Shown: piece after piece, positions 8,232 to 15,969 of the stretch
Numbering within the stretch: the stretch's first letter is position 1
Layout of the letters: the number at the start of each line of letters is the position of its first letter
Made by a program: the position numbers and the translations under genes
Notes under the pieces: model-generated
Database searches by the model: none
What the model was told of the DNA's origin: nothing
Seen by the model: the letters and a program-made list of their open reading frames with translations, nothing else
Origin: Muribaculaceae bacterium
GTDB lineage: Bacteria; Bacteroidota; Bacteroidia; Bacteroidales; Muribaculaceae
NCBI GenBank assembly: GCA_017940245.1
Contig: JAGAYZ010000055.1
Coordinates: 1-36,977 of the forward strand
Length of the DNA: 36,977 nucleotides
Direction of reading: 5' to 3'

Positions 8232-8305
8232 GTTATTAATTGAAGTTAAATATTGCGATACGATAAAGGCACTCACTTTACTGATGTATCCTGCAACGGG
8301 CTCTA

Positions 8306-8941
8306 TTATTTTGCAAGCTTATATTCGGCTTGAAACTCTTGCCACTGCACCTCATTATAGATGGTCTTCAGCACCTGTGCCCGACGGTCAATTTCGGCGG
8401 TGTCGGCACCGGCTTGTTCACGCTCGGCACGCATCTGCTTACTCAGCGCCGCCGGCGAGGCGGCACGGCTGTAGAGCAACATCTGTTTTTCGGTCGAAAG
8501 CCGGTCGGCAGCCTCGTCGATGGCCTTGTCCAGCAAGGCGATGTGCTCGGTCTTGCCCAGAACGTCGGCAGCCCAGTGCAACAAGAACAGGCGATCGGTG
8601 GCTTGTCGCGCATCCATCCTGTTTTCTAGCAAGGCATCCACAAGGGGGCGAGCATGCTCATCGGCAAAGGCTTCGGCATCAAGCGCAATGGCTTCGGCCA
8701 CAGCGCAAACAGAGTCGCGCTCGCCCACCACACGCAAGAAGGCGTTGGCCATCTGGCCGGCAGTGCCAGGAATGTGCAGGCTGTCTTTCATGGCCTGATA
8801 GTGCTCATCCACAGCACGAATCGCCGCAGTGTCGCCCCAGGCTGCCAGCAGGTCGTGACCTGCTCGCTCGCCCTGTTCACTCACCTGCCCGCAACCGGCA
8901 AGCAACGCTGCCATGAGCAAAAGAGATAATAGATGTTTCAT
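8306..8941 (-). CDS. Hypothetical lipoprotein (211 aa)
   Basis: Lipoprotein signal MKHLLSLLLMAALLAGC (lipid cysteine 17). The mature part is almost entirely charged or amphipathic helix, rich in A, E, R and D (for example AALSKQMRAEREQAGADTAE), with no domain I recognise. Its start overlaps the stop of the upstream small lipoprotein by four bases (8938-8941, ATGA), so the pair are co-translated and probably work together at the envelope. A 140-base spacer separates it from the dockerin/FGE gene downstream. Confidence 0.75.
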   Translation of the reverse strand: MKHLLSLLLMAALLAGCGQVSEQGERAGHDLLAAWGDTAAIRAVDEHYQAMKDSLHIPGTAGQMANAFLRVVGERDSVCAVAEAIALDAEAFADEHARPLVDALLENRMDARQATDRLFLLHWAADVLGKTEHIALLDKAIDEAADRLSTEKQMLLYSRAASPAALSKQMRAEREQAGADTAEIDRRAQVLKTIYNEVQWQEFQAEYKLAK

Positions 8942-9267
8942 TTTTTATCGGGAAAAAGTTCTTGTGCCACTTGAGGGTCAACACGGCGCAACTCGTCGCG
9001 CAGGGCCTCGTCGAAGGCTTGTGCGGCCTCATCGTTTCCCGCCATAGTGAGCTGGCTGCGAGTAGCATGCGCATCGACGATGCTGCGCTGCAAGTCCAGT
9101 GTGTCGCTGTGGTCGCTCACGGCAATAGCACCGGCCGCGGCCACTCCCCACTGGCGCGCCTGCTCCAGCGAAACGGTGTCTTGGGGCGCACTGGCGGCTG
9201 TCGTTTCTTGCCTATTCCCACAAGCGGCAAGCAAGGCCAGTAAAACGATGGAAAGATACAGTCTCAT
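8938..9267 (-). CDS. Small hypothetical lipoprotein (109 aa)
   Basis: Lipobox LLALLAAC with cysteine 16, then a short polar linker and a helical mature domain (EQARQWGVAAAGAIAVSD, DEAAQAFDEALRDELRR). No known family recognised. Four-base overlap with the following 211-residue lipoprotein gene indicates a two-gene unit. A terminator-like hairpin (9285-9328) separates it from aqpZ, so it probably has its own promoter, which I could not locate confidently. Confidence 0.7.
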   Translation of the reverse strand: MRLYLSIVLLALLAACGNRQETTAASAPQDTVSLEQARQWGVAAAGAIAVSDHSDTLDLQRSIVDAHATRSQLTMAGNDEAAQAFDEALRDELRRVDPQVAQELFPDKK

Positions 9268-9273
9268 AAACGT

Positions 9274-9328
9274 AAAAAAAGTGACTCGTCCTAAAAAGTG
9301 ATCAATTATGCCTTCCTTCTAGGACGAG
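9274..9328 (-). terminator. Intrinsic terminator downstream of aqpZ
   Basis: Read on the minus strand, CTCGTCCTA (9328-9320) pairs with TAGGACGAG (9293-9285), nine perfect base pairs around a 26-base loop, followed four bases later by seven T residues (9280-9274). The loop is long for a terminator, but stem plus T-tract and position after the aquaporin stop fit. Confidence 0.6.
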
Positions 9329-9345
9329 CCAGTGTGTGACTGTGT

Positions 9346-10026
9346 TTACTTCACTTCGTCGTCGATTTGGATAACTTTCCAGATGCAAGCGGCGATAGCG
9401 GCACCTACAAACGGACCCACGATGAACACCCAGAGCTGCTCAAGGGCTTTGCCGCACTCAAACAGAGCGGGACCAATAGAACGGGCGGGGTTCACGCTCG
9501 TGCCAGTGTAGTGGATTCCCACCAGATGAATCAGAATCAGCGACAAGCCGATGGCCAGGCCAGCCAGATTGTTGGTGGCACCGTTAGTCTTGCTGGTAGC
9601 ACCCAGCACAACCAGAACAAACAGGGCCGTGAGCACAATCTCGGCAATTAAGCCATTGACCACGGTTCCCGAGCAAGCATTAGCTCCTGTGGTGGTTCCC
9701 TGCGCAAGTTCGGGAGAAGTGGAAACGAGCAGGTAAAGCACGGCGGCGGCCAGAATGGCACCGATGGTCTGGAACACCATGTACATGCCACAATCCTTGA
9801 AACTCATCTTTCCGCTCAAGAACACGCCCAGCGAGATGGCAGGGTTGATGTGGCATCCGCTGATGCCGCCTATGGTATAAGCCATGGCCACTACAGCCAG
9901 ACCGAATGCGACGGCCGTACCAACTACCGATGCTGTATCAACACCACAATTCAAGCTCACGGCAGTGCCGCAGCCCAGCAATGTGAGCACGAAAGTACCC
10001 ACTAATTCTGCTAAATACTTCTTCAT
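9346..10026 (-). CDS. aqpZ: Aquaporin Z, water channel
   Basis: 226 residues and six membrane helices with both NPA loops: HINPA (61-63) and SVNPAR (179-182). The four selectivity-filter positions match E. coli AqpZ: F41, H167, T176 and R182, which points to a strict water channel and not a glycerol facilitator. Inner-membrane location. It is divergent from the ugd-like gene, and the shared 130-base spacer carries promoters in both directions. A terminator-like hairpin follows it. Confidence 0.95.
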   Translation of the reverse strand: MKKYLAELVGTFVLTLLGCGTAVSLNCGVDTASVVGTAVAFGLAVVAMAYTIGGISGCHINPAISLGVFLSGKMSFKDCGMYMVFQTIGAILAAAVLYLLVSTSPELAQGTTTGANACSGTVVNGLIAEIVLTALFVLVVLGATSKTNGATNNLAGLAIGLSLILIHLVGIHYTGTSVNPARSIGPALFECGKALEQLWVFIVGPFVGAAIAACIWKVIQIDDEVK

Positions 10027-10075
10027 TTTGTTGAAAATTAAAAAGTTAATACTACAATTCGTTTCTGATTTTTTG

Positions 10076-10106
10076 CAAAAATACGAGTTTTTTCGCTAAA
10101 CAACAA
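10076..10106 (-). promoter_or_regulatory. Promoter of aqpZ
   Basis: On the minus strand TTG (10106-10104), a 20-base spacer and TATTTTTG (10083-10076) fit the Bacteroidetes sigma-ABfr consensus (TTTG, N19-21, TAnnTTTG). Predicted transcription start about 10068, some 40 bases before the ATG. Confidence 0.65.
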
Positions 10107-10126
10107 TTTTTTTCACAAAAATGTTG

Positions 10127-10134
10127 TATATTTG
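10127..10134 (+). promoter_or_regulatory. -7 box of the ugd-like gene
   Basis: TATATTTG matches TAnnTTTG exactly, with a predicted start near 10141 and the ATG at 10158. No clear TTG lies 20 bases upstream; that position overlaps the -33 box of the divergent aqpZ promoter, so the two promoters are back to back. Confidence 0.5.
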
Positions 10135-10157
10135 CAGCATAACAAATTACGAACGAT

Positions 10158-11471
10158 ATGAAAATTTCAATAGTAGGTACCGGATATGTCGGACTCGTCA
10201 CTGCGGCTTGTTTCTCCGAACTGGGTATTGACGTGACCTGTGTCGACAGTGATTTGCAAAAGATTAACCGACTGGTTTATGGTGCCATTCCCATCTATGA
10301 ACCGGAACTGGAGAACTTGATGACGCATAACGTGAACGACAAACGCCTGCACTTCTCCACCGACTTCAACAAGGGTTTTGAAAATGTGGATTATGTGTTC
10401 TGCACGGTAGACCCCATCCCCGATGCCGACGGAGCCACCGACCTGGAGCCCGTTTTGCGCATCGCCCAGGTTTTCGGCCAGCGCATCGACCGCTATTGCA
10501 CATTTGTCATCAAGACCACCGTGCCCGTGGGAACAGCCCACAAGGTGCAGGAAATCATTCAGCACGAAATCGACGAGCGCGGCGTAGACGTGAAATTTGA
10601 CATCGCCAGCAATCCCGACTTCCTCACCGAGGGCAACGCCGTCAAGGACTTCATGAAACCCGACCGCATCGTCATCGGCGTGGAAACCGAGAGCGCACGC
10701 GAGTCGATGGCTAAACTGTATCGCACCATCTTGCTGCACAGCAACCGCCGCGTGATTTACACCGACACCCGCACGGCCGAGATGATCAAGTATGCCGCCA
10801 CATCGATGCTGGCTACGCGCGTGAGCTTCATGAACGAGATTGCCAATCTGTGCGAACTGGTGGGAGCCGACATCAACATCGTGCGCCACGGGGTGGGCAC
10901 CGACAGCCGCATCGGCCCCAAGTACATCTTCCCGGGTTGCGGATATGGCGGCACGCTATTCCCGCAAGACATCAAAGACTTGGTCAAGATTGCCGACACG
11001 CACCAGTTCGACATGAGCGTGCTCAAGGCTGTGGATGAAGTCAATAAACGCCAGAAGCGCATCCCGTTCAACAAGGTGTCGCGCTTCTTCGACGGCGACC
11101 TCAAGGATAAAACGGTGGCCATCTGGGGACTCTCGTTCAAACCCGGCACCGACGACCTGAGCGGTGCGCCCAGCATCGTCACTATAGACATGCTGCTCGA
11201 GGCTGGCGCACATGTGCGCGTCTACGACCCCGTGGCCATGAATGCCACTAAACTGCGCTGGGCCGACTTGTATTGCGGCATCGACATGTATGACGCGGTC
11301 AAGGGTGCCGACGCACTGGTCATGCTCACAGAGTGGCACCAGTTCTACATTCCCGACTGGAAACGCGTCAAGAGCCTGATGCGCACACCGTTTGTGGTCG
11401 ATGGCCGCAACATCTACGACAAGCAGGAACTGGAAGCGGCAGGCTTTGCCTATAGTTGCATTGGCAAGTAA
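10158..11471 (+). CDS. UDP-glucose 6-dehydrogenase homologue lacking the catalytic cysteine
   Basis: 437 residues with the full nucleotide-sugar dehydrogenase layout: NAD-binding GTGYVG at 7-12, TTVPVGT, central helix domain, and C-terminal UDP-sugar domain (AIWGLSFKPGTDD). It aligns end to end with Bacteroidetes Ugd, but key active-site positions differ. The GGSCFPKD motif that carries the thiol nucleophile reads GGTLFPQD (264-271), so cysteine is leucine 267. NPEFLxEG reads NPDFLTEG (152-159). KYAAN reads KYAAT (211-215). The usual VGTPP loop reads VDPIP (84-88). The general acid-base lysine 211 and aspartate 271 remain. Canonical enzymes need the cysteine for the second oxidation to UDP-glucuronate. 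The gene is intact and well expressed-looking, so a changed or non-catalytic role is more likely than decay. Confidence 0.85.
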   Translation: MKISIVGTGYVGLVTAACFSELGIDVTCVDSDLQKINRLVYGAIPIYEPELENLMTHNVNDKRLHFSTDFNKGFENVDYVFCTVDPIPDADGATDLEPVLRIAQVFGQRIDRYCTFVIKTTVPVGTAHKVQEIIQHEIDERGVDVKFDIASNPDFLTEGNAVKDFMKPDRIVIGVETESARESMAKLYRTILLHSNRRVIYTDTRTAEMIKYAATSMLATRVSFMNEIANLCELVGADINIVRHGVGTDSRIGPKYIFPGCGYGGTLFPQDIKDLVKIADTHQFDMSVLKAVDEVNKRQKRIPFNKVSRFFDGDLKDKTVAIWGLSFKPGTDDLSGAPSIVTIDMLLEAGAHVRVYDPVAMNATKLRWADLYCGIDMYDAVKGADALVMLTEWHQFYIPDWKRVKSLMRTPFVVDGRNIYDKQELEAAGFAYSCIGK

Positions 11472-11512
11472 AGAATCGCGGCACGCACAACCGCGTCAAC
11501 TCATAGTTAGCA

Positions 11513-11550
11513 AAAAGAGGGGTGGAAAATTCCATCCCTCTTTTAGTTTT
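11513..11550. terminator. Bidirectional intrinsic terminator between ugd-like gene and ftcd
   Basis: A 15-bp stem with one G-T pair: AAAAGAGGGGTGGAA (11513-11527) and TTCCATCCCTCTTTT (11530-11544), with T-rich sequence after it on both strands. It lies between two converging genes and should serve both. Confidence 0.85.
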
Positions 11551-11576
11551 ATCTAGAAAACCAAGTGGCGCGGCAA

Positions 11577-13283
11577 TCAGAGTTTGCTCTCCACAATCTT
11601 GGTGATTTCGGCTTCCTCTACATTGGCGCGAGCAATCAGTTCGTTAGCCTCGGCAATGAGGGCATCGGCAGTGGCACGGTCTTTGAGCGAACCGGCGTTG
11701 ATTTTCACGTTCATGCCGGCACCCAGCACAGCGGCACGTGCAGCCAGTGCACCCACACCGGCATCACTCACGCTATTGGGGTTACCTTCTTGCGCCATAG
11801 CGCGGCACAGGTCAAACACCTGGAACGAAGCCTTCATCGTGCGCAGGGGCACCTGTGTGGCATAAAGCGTTGCTGCCTGAATAGCAGCGCTGCGAGCAGC
11901 CTTGTCCTCGTCGGTTTTCTTAGGCATCCCGAAGGCAGCCATGATGCGGTTGAACGCCTGTGTGTCTTCGTCAACCAGGTGCAGCAACTCGGTCATGAGT
12001 TCCTGTCCCTTGTCGGCCCACACACTGAACTCGTGCCAGCGCTCGTCCCAACCGGGCTTGTGGCTGCTCAGATTGGCCACCATTCCGCCCAGAGCGGCAC
12101 CCAGGGCACCCATGTAAGCAGCGATTGTGCCGCCACCGGGAGCAGGTGATTCACGCGAGGTTTCCTCGGCAAATCCCTTCACGGTGAGGTCCACCAGTTT
12201 CTTTCCGGCGTTCTCATCGTCGGCAATCATATATTCAATCACTTTCTCCTTGGGATCGAAGGGCTTAAGGTCGTCGAGTCCCAGCGAGTGAATGGCAATC
12301 TCCATGATGTCGCTCTCGGGGATACCGGTGGAGCGATGCTGTTTCTCCAGGAAATATTTACCGGCATCGATGAGGGTGCGCTTGGGCACCAGACCCACGA
12401 TTTCGGTTCCGGTCACGCGGATGCCGCGGTTCTGAGCGCAGCGGCTCACTTCGTCGAAGGCCACGTGCAGTGGAGTTGCGTTGATGTCGGTAATGTTCAT
12501 CGACACCTGGGCAATCTTATACTCGTCGATATACCATCCGATGGCCTTGGTGCCCTTGAGCGTTCCGGGCTGCATGATGGTCTTGCCGTTCTCGTCTTTC
12601 TTGGGAGTTCCGGTAATGGGGTTACCCTCACGCACGGGGCGGCCTTTCTCGCGCACATCGAAGGCGATGGCGTTGGCACGGCGCGTGCTGGTGGTGTTCA
12701 GGTTGAAGTTGGTGGCAATCAGGAAGTCGCGGGCGCCCACAGCAGTGCAGCCAGTGCGAGCCACCTGCTCGTCGAGTGGACGTGCACCGAAGTCGGGCTG
12801 CTTGCCCTCGGTGCTCAATTTCTCGGCCAGTGCTTCATATTCCCCCTCGCGGCACACAGCCAGATTGCGACGCTCGGGAGTGAATGCGGCTGCTTCATAG
12901 CAGTAGCAAGGAATGCCTGCCTCGGTGGCGATGCGTTCGGCCAGAGTGCGAGCCAGTTGGGCACATTCCTCTAGAGTGATGCCTGCAATGGGAATCAGAG
13001 GGCACACATCGGTGGCACCCATGCGCGGGTGCGCGCCATGGTGCTCGCGCATGTCAATCAGCTCACCTGCACGCTTCACCACCTGGAAGGCTGTTTCCAC
13101 CACGGCCTCGGGGCTGCCCACAAAGGTGACCACGGTGCGATTGGTGGCTTCGCCGGGATCCACATCCAGCAGTTTCACGCCTGCCGCACGCTTAATCACG
13201 TCTGTAATCTGATTAATAATCTCCATGTTGCGGCCCTCACTGAAGTTGGGCACACATTCCACAAGTCGGTTCACGTTGCTCAT
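11577..13283 (-). CDS. ftcd: Glutamate formimidoyltransferase / formimidoyl-THF cyclodeaminase
   Basis: 568 residues, a bifunctional enzyme of histidine degradation. Residues 1-180 are the formiminotransferase N-domain (LVECVPNFSEGRN, HHGAHPRMGATDVCPLIPI); 181-330 its C-domain (FLIATNFNLNTT, QVSMNITD, GTEIVGLVPK); 355-568 the cyclodeaminase domain (ESPAPGGGTIAAYMGALGAA, NPNSVSDAGVGALAARAAVL). It moves the formimino group of N-formimino-glutamate to tetrahydrofolate and then releases ammonia, giving methenyl-THF. Fusion of both activities is usual in Bacteroidetes and animals. The other hut genes are not in this window. A minus-strand promoter box lies at 13341-13348 and a terminator at 11513-11544. 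Confidence 0.96.
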   Translation of the reverse strand: MSNVNRLVECVPNFSEGRNMEIINQITDVIKRAAGVKLLDVDPGEATNRTVVTFVGSPEAVVETAFQVVKRAGELIDMREHHGAHPRMGATDVCPLIPIAGITLEECAQLARTLAERIATEAGIPCYCYEAAAFTPERRNLAVCREGEYEALAEKLSTEGKQPDFGARPLDEQVARTGCTAVGARDFLIATNFNLNTTSTRRANAIAFDVREKGRPVREGNPITGTPKKDENGKTIMQPGTLKGTKAIGWYIDEYKIAQVSMNITDINATPLHVAFDEVSRCAQNRGIRVTGTEIVGLVPKRTLIDAGKYFLEKQHRSTGIPESDIMEIAIHSLGLDDLKPFDPKEKVIEYMIADDENAGKKLVDLTVKGFAEETSRESPAPGGGTIAAYMGALGAALGGMVANLSSHKPGWDERWHEFSVWADKGQELMTELLHLVDEDTQAFNRIMAAFGMPKKTDEDKAARSAAIQAATLYATQVPLRTMKASFQVFDLCRAMAQEGNPNSVSDAGVGALAARAAVLGAGMNVKINAGSLKDRATADALIAEANELIARANVEEAEITKIVESKL

Positions 13284-13340
13284 TTCTACGTTTTTAATTA
13301 TAGGTTACATGGTTGAAAACCAAATCAATTTGTTGCGCTG

Positions 13341-13348
13341 CAAAGGTA
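13341..13348 (-). promoter_or_regulatory. -7 box of ftcd
   Basis: Minus-strand TACCTTTG, an exact TAnnTTTG match; several TTG triplets on the same strand lie 23 or more bases upstream. Predicted leader about 50 bases. Confidence 0.5.
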
Positions 13349-13519
13349 CAACAATTTACTAGAATAAGCGACAACAATTCAGAAAATCACATAAATTTAA
13401 CAAATCGACTTCGCTCTCATAGCACTGTTTTGCATGATTATAAAGACCCCATTATGTGAATTTTTACAAAAAACGCATTTTTTATTATTGAAAATGGTGG
13501 TGCATTGTCTTTTAATGTG

Positions 13520-13527
13520 TACCTTTG
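13520..13527 (+). promoter_or_regulatory. -7 box of the glycosyltransferase gene
   Basis: TACCTTTG, exact TAnnTTTG, about 85 bases before the ATG at 13613. No good -33 TTG at the expected distance, so only moderate support. Confidence 0.45.
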
Positions 13528-13612
13528 TGCGTTAAATAATAAGTTAGTAACAATATCACTACTTGTATCAGCGCTTTTACACACACATTTTATCTTAGAG
13601 TAAGACGAGACT

Positions 13613-14743
13613 ATGAACATTGGATTTGACGGAAAGTGGGTAGTTTTCAATCATACAAGTCGTGGCAATCTGTGCCGCAACTTGATAAGTGCAATGGCCA
13701 GTGAATTCCCGCACAACAAATATTTCATTTATAGCAAAATCTCGGCCGAGAATCGCCATTTGACTCCACTGTTGGTCAGCCCCAATGTTATGCTCAAAGA
13801 ACCCCGCCACGGCATGTCGATTTCTTTATGGCGCTGGGGCAATGGCTGGAGCAAGGACATGCGCAGGCACCGCACGCGCATTTATCACGGGCTGTGCGGA
13901 CTGTTGCCGCTGAGCACCGGCAATTCACACACGCGCCTGGTGGTGAGTGTTAACGATTTACATGTGCTTTATCATCCGCAGTCGTTCACCCGCTGGCAGC
14001 GCTTCAAGAACCGTCTGGCTCTGCGCCACAGCTTAAAAAAGGCCGACCGCATAGTGGTGCCCAGCACATGGGCACTGCAGGAAGTTGCGTCTAAAATGGG
14101 TGTGGACGCTTCACGCATCGACGTGGTTCCGCCCTGCATCGACTCCAACTTCTCTGTGAAGGTGCACGACGAGGCCAAGCACACCCTCAGCACACAGATG
14201 GGACTGCCACGGCGATTCGTGCTGCTCATGGGACCGCTCGAAGAATACAAGTGTGCGCTCGACATGGTGCGCGCCATCCGTCGCCTGAAAGACCAGGACA
14301 TGGGACTGGTTTTGGCGGGGAAATCCTCACGTTATTACCGAAAAGTGGTGCGCCCCTACATTGAACGCCACCAACTCACCGAACGCGTGGTACACGTCAA
14401 GCATCTACATTCGGTGGACCTGCCCATCATATATCAGCTGGCAACGGCCGTGCTGTGCCCTGCCCGCCAGGAACTCTATAGCCTGTCGATGCTGGAAGCC
14501 ATGAGTTGCGGCATTCCCGTGGTTGCCAATCCCGGCACTGTCATTACAGCCGAGGCGGCAGATGCCGTGCTGGCAACCCGCGACGACAGCCCCGAAAGTT
14601 GGGCCAATGCCATCGACCAGATTATCGCTTCGCCCCAATTACACGACACGCTCTCGGAGCGCGGGCTGCTTTATGCCTCGCAATTCACGCCCAGCCGCAG
14701 CGCACAGGCTCTCATGGCCTGCTACGACAAGATTAGCGACTAG
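13613..14743 (+). CDS. GT4-family glycosyltransferase
   Basis: 376 residues with a GT-B fold. The N-terminal acceptor half opens MNIGFDGKWVVFNHTSRGNL, with SVNDLH (the aspartate-containing loop) and ADRIVVPSTWALQEVA. The donor half contains PPCID, FVLLMGPLEEYKCALDMVRA and the diagnostic E-x7-E (QELYSLSMLEAMSCGIPVV). These retaining enzymes transfer a sugar from a nucleotide-activated donor onto a surface glycan or lipid at the cytoplasmic face. It stands alone, not in a polysaccharide cluster, so the acceptor is unknown. Resembles mannosyl- or glucosyltransferases, but the donor cannot be read from sequence. Confidence 0.88.
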   Translation: MNIGFDGKWVVFNHTSRGNLCRNLISAMASEFPHNKYFIYSKISAENRHLTPLLVSPNVMLKEPRHGMSISLWRWGNGWSKDMRRHRTRIYHGLCGLLPLSTGNSHTRLVVSVNDLHVLYHPQSFTRWQRFKNRLALRHSLKKADRIVVPSTWALQEVASKMGVDASRIDVVPPCIDSNFSVKVHDEAKHTLSTQMGLPRRFVLLMGPLEEYKCALDMVRAIRRLKDQDMGLVLAGKSSRYYRKVVRPYIERHQLTERVVHVKHLHSVDLPIIYQLATAVLCPARQELYSLSMLEAMSCGIPVVANPGTVITAEAADAVLATRDDSPESWANAIDQIIASPQLHDTLSERGLLYASQFTPSRSAQALMACYDKISD

Positions 14744-14777
14744 ACGCAAGCACCACTCACGTCCATAACATCAAAAA

Positions 14778-14878
14778 AATCACAGTCGACCCGCATCGGG
14801 CAGTAGATGGAAAAGGCATCAACTGCCAGCCTACTTTTCGTCGGCCTAATGGCCGATTTGGGTTAAAATTCTGTGATT
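14778..14878. ncRNA. Candidate structured RNA (three-way junction), strand uncertain
   Basis: Spacer that can fold into one closed structure. Outer stem AATCACAG (14778-14785) with CTGTGATT (14871-14878). Second stem GACCC (14788-14792) with GGGTT (14860-14864). Hairpin A GGCAGT-A-GATG (14799-14809) with CATC-A-ACTGCC (14817-14827), ten pairs with one A-A mismatch. Hairpin B TCGGCC-TAAT-GGCCGA (14841-14856). On the minus strand the closing stem is followed by a run of seven T residues, as in a small RNA with an intrinsic terminator; on the plus strand it would be a leader 60 bases upstream of the DUF4369 gene. I match it to no known class. Confidence 0.45.
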
Positions 14879-14938
14879 GCGGCACAAGGGCGACGCTCGT
14901 TCTTGCACACTTCAATTTTTTTGGCGAAATTTGCAGTC

Positions 14939-15946
14939 ATGAAACAGACAGCGCACTTATGGCTGGCACTGCTGGCGGCATGGCTTCTTGCGTCGTGCTC
15001 TAGCGACAGCTTCAAAATAGATGGCAAAATAGAGGGGCTGGGCACACAGAATGTCCATGTTGTGTATAACGGCGACGAAGGGGCTGTAGATGCCATTATG
15101 CCCACGCACGACGATGAACTGCGCATCAAGTGCCACAGCAGCGAGATGACCGTGGTGAGTGTCATTGACATGCGTGGCGTGCTTCTGGCGCGATTTGCCG
15201 CGCAGAATGGCGATGAAATCAGCATCATGGGCAAGCTTGAACGCCTCGACGACATCAAGGTGAGCGGAAACGATGTCACCGATGAATGGATGACCTTCCG
15301 CGAAGCCAATGCCAGCCTCTACCAGTCGCTGCCCAACCAGGCACTCGACCAGGCCATTGAGAAATATGTCAAGGCCAACCCCAAGCATCTGTGCTCAACC
15401 ATCCTGCTACTCTATGACCACGGCGACCTCACCAGCAACGACAGTAAACTGAAATTGCTGCAGCAAATCGCTCCCGAGGCGCGACCCGACCATCTCATCA
15501 CCTCGGCCGAGTGGCTGCAAGAGTACTACACTCACCACATGGCCAAGGCGGTGCACTCGCTGCACTTGTGTGGCACCAGTGGCGACTTTGAGCGGCTCGT
15601 GGTCGACAAGCAGCGCTCGTTGCTCTATTTCTGGAACAACGACTTCAGCGCCGAGAGCAGCAGGCTACGACGCGACATCATCGCCGCCATCAAGCGCATG
15701 AAAGCCGGCGATGCCAGCGTGATGGTGGCCGACATCCTATTAGATGCCGACAGCACCCGCTGGGCCAGCACCTGCCGGCGCGACAGCACCTCGTGGCGAC
15801 ACTACTGGGTGCCCGGAGGCGTCGTGGATGCCGCACTCAAAGACTTCCGCATCCCATCGGCACCCTATTTCCTGGCCACCGACTCGCTGGGCCGCATCAC
15901 TTATCGCGGAACCGATGTCCATGCAGCCATCCGCTCCCTTCACTAA
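14939..15946 (+). CDS. DUF4369-type lipoprotein with thioredoxin-like C-terminus
   Basis: 335 residues from the ATG at 14939, which gives a clean lipoprotein signal (MKQTAHLWLALLAAWLLASC, cysteine 20). Residues 25-110 follow the DUF4369 pattern (FKIDGKIEGLGTQNVHVVYN ... ISIMGKLERLDDIKVSG). After a helical middle, the C-terminal 100 residues resemble a thioredoxin/TlpA fold (FRIPSAPYFLATDSLGRITY) but have no C-x-x-C, so redox activity is unlikely. These proteins are common surface or periplasmic lipoproteins in Bacteroidetes, with no assigned job. mfd starts 23 bases downstream, suggesting co-transcription. Confidence 0.7.
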   Translation: MKQTAHLWLALLAAWLLASCSSDSFKIDGKIEGLGTQNVHVVYNGDEGAVDAIMPTHDDELRIKCHSSEMTVVSVIDMRGVLLARFAAQNGDEISIMGKLERLDDIKVSGNDVTDEWMTFREANASLYQSLPNQALDQAIEKYVKANPKHLCSTILLLYDHGDLTSNDSKLKLLQQIAPEARPDHLITSAEWLQEYYTHHMAKAVHSLHLCGTSGDFERLVVDKQRSLLYFWNNDFSAESSRLRRDIIAAIKRMKAGDASVMVADILLDADSTRWASTCRRDSTSWRHYWVPGGVVDAALKDFRIPSAPYFLATDSLGRITYRGTDVHAAIRSLH

Positions 15947-15969
15947 CCCACCCTTCCACAATCAAATAA

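Larger units (their letters stand above)
13284..13612. other. Divergent promoter region between ftcd and the glycosyltransferase
   Basis: AT-rich, no gene. It contains promoter boxes for both directions (listed separately) and an inverted pair of 8-mers, TCACATAA (13387-13394) and TTATGTGA (13452-13459), which could be operator half-sites. Confidence 0.5.

Noticed and set aside
14841-14856. TCGGCC-TAAT-GGCCGA as an intrinsic terminator of the glycosyltransferase gene
   Set aside because: No T-tract follows on either strand; it fits better as one hairpin of the larger folded region.
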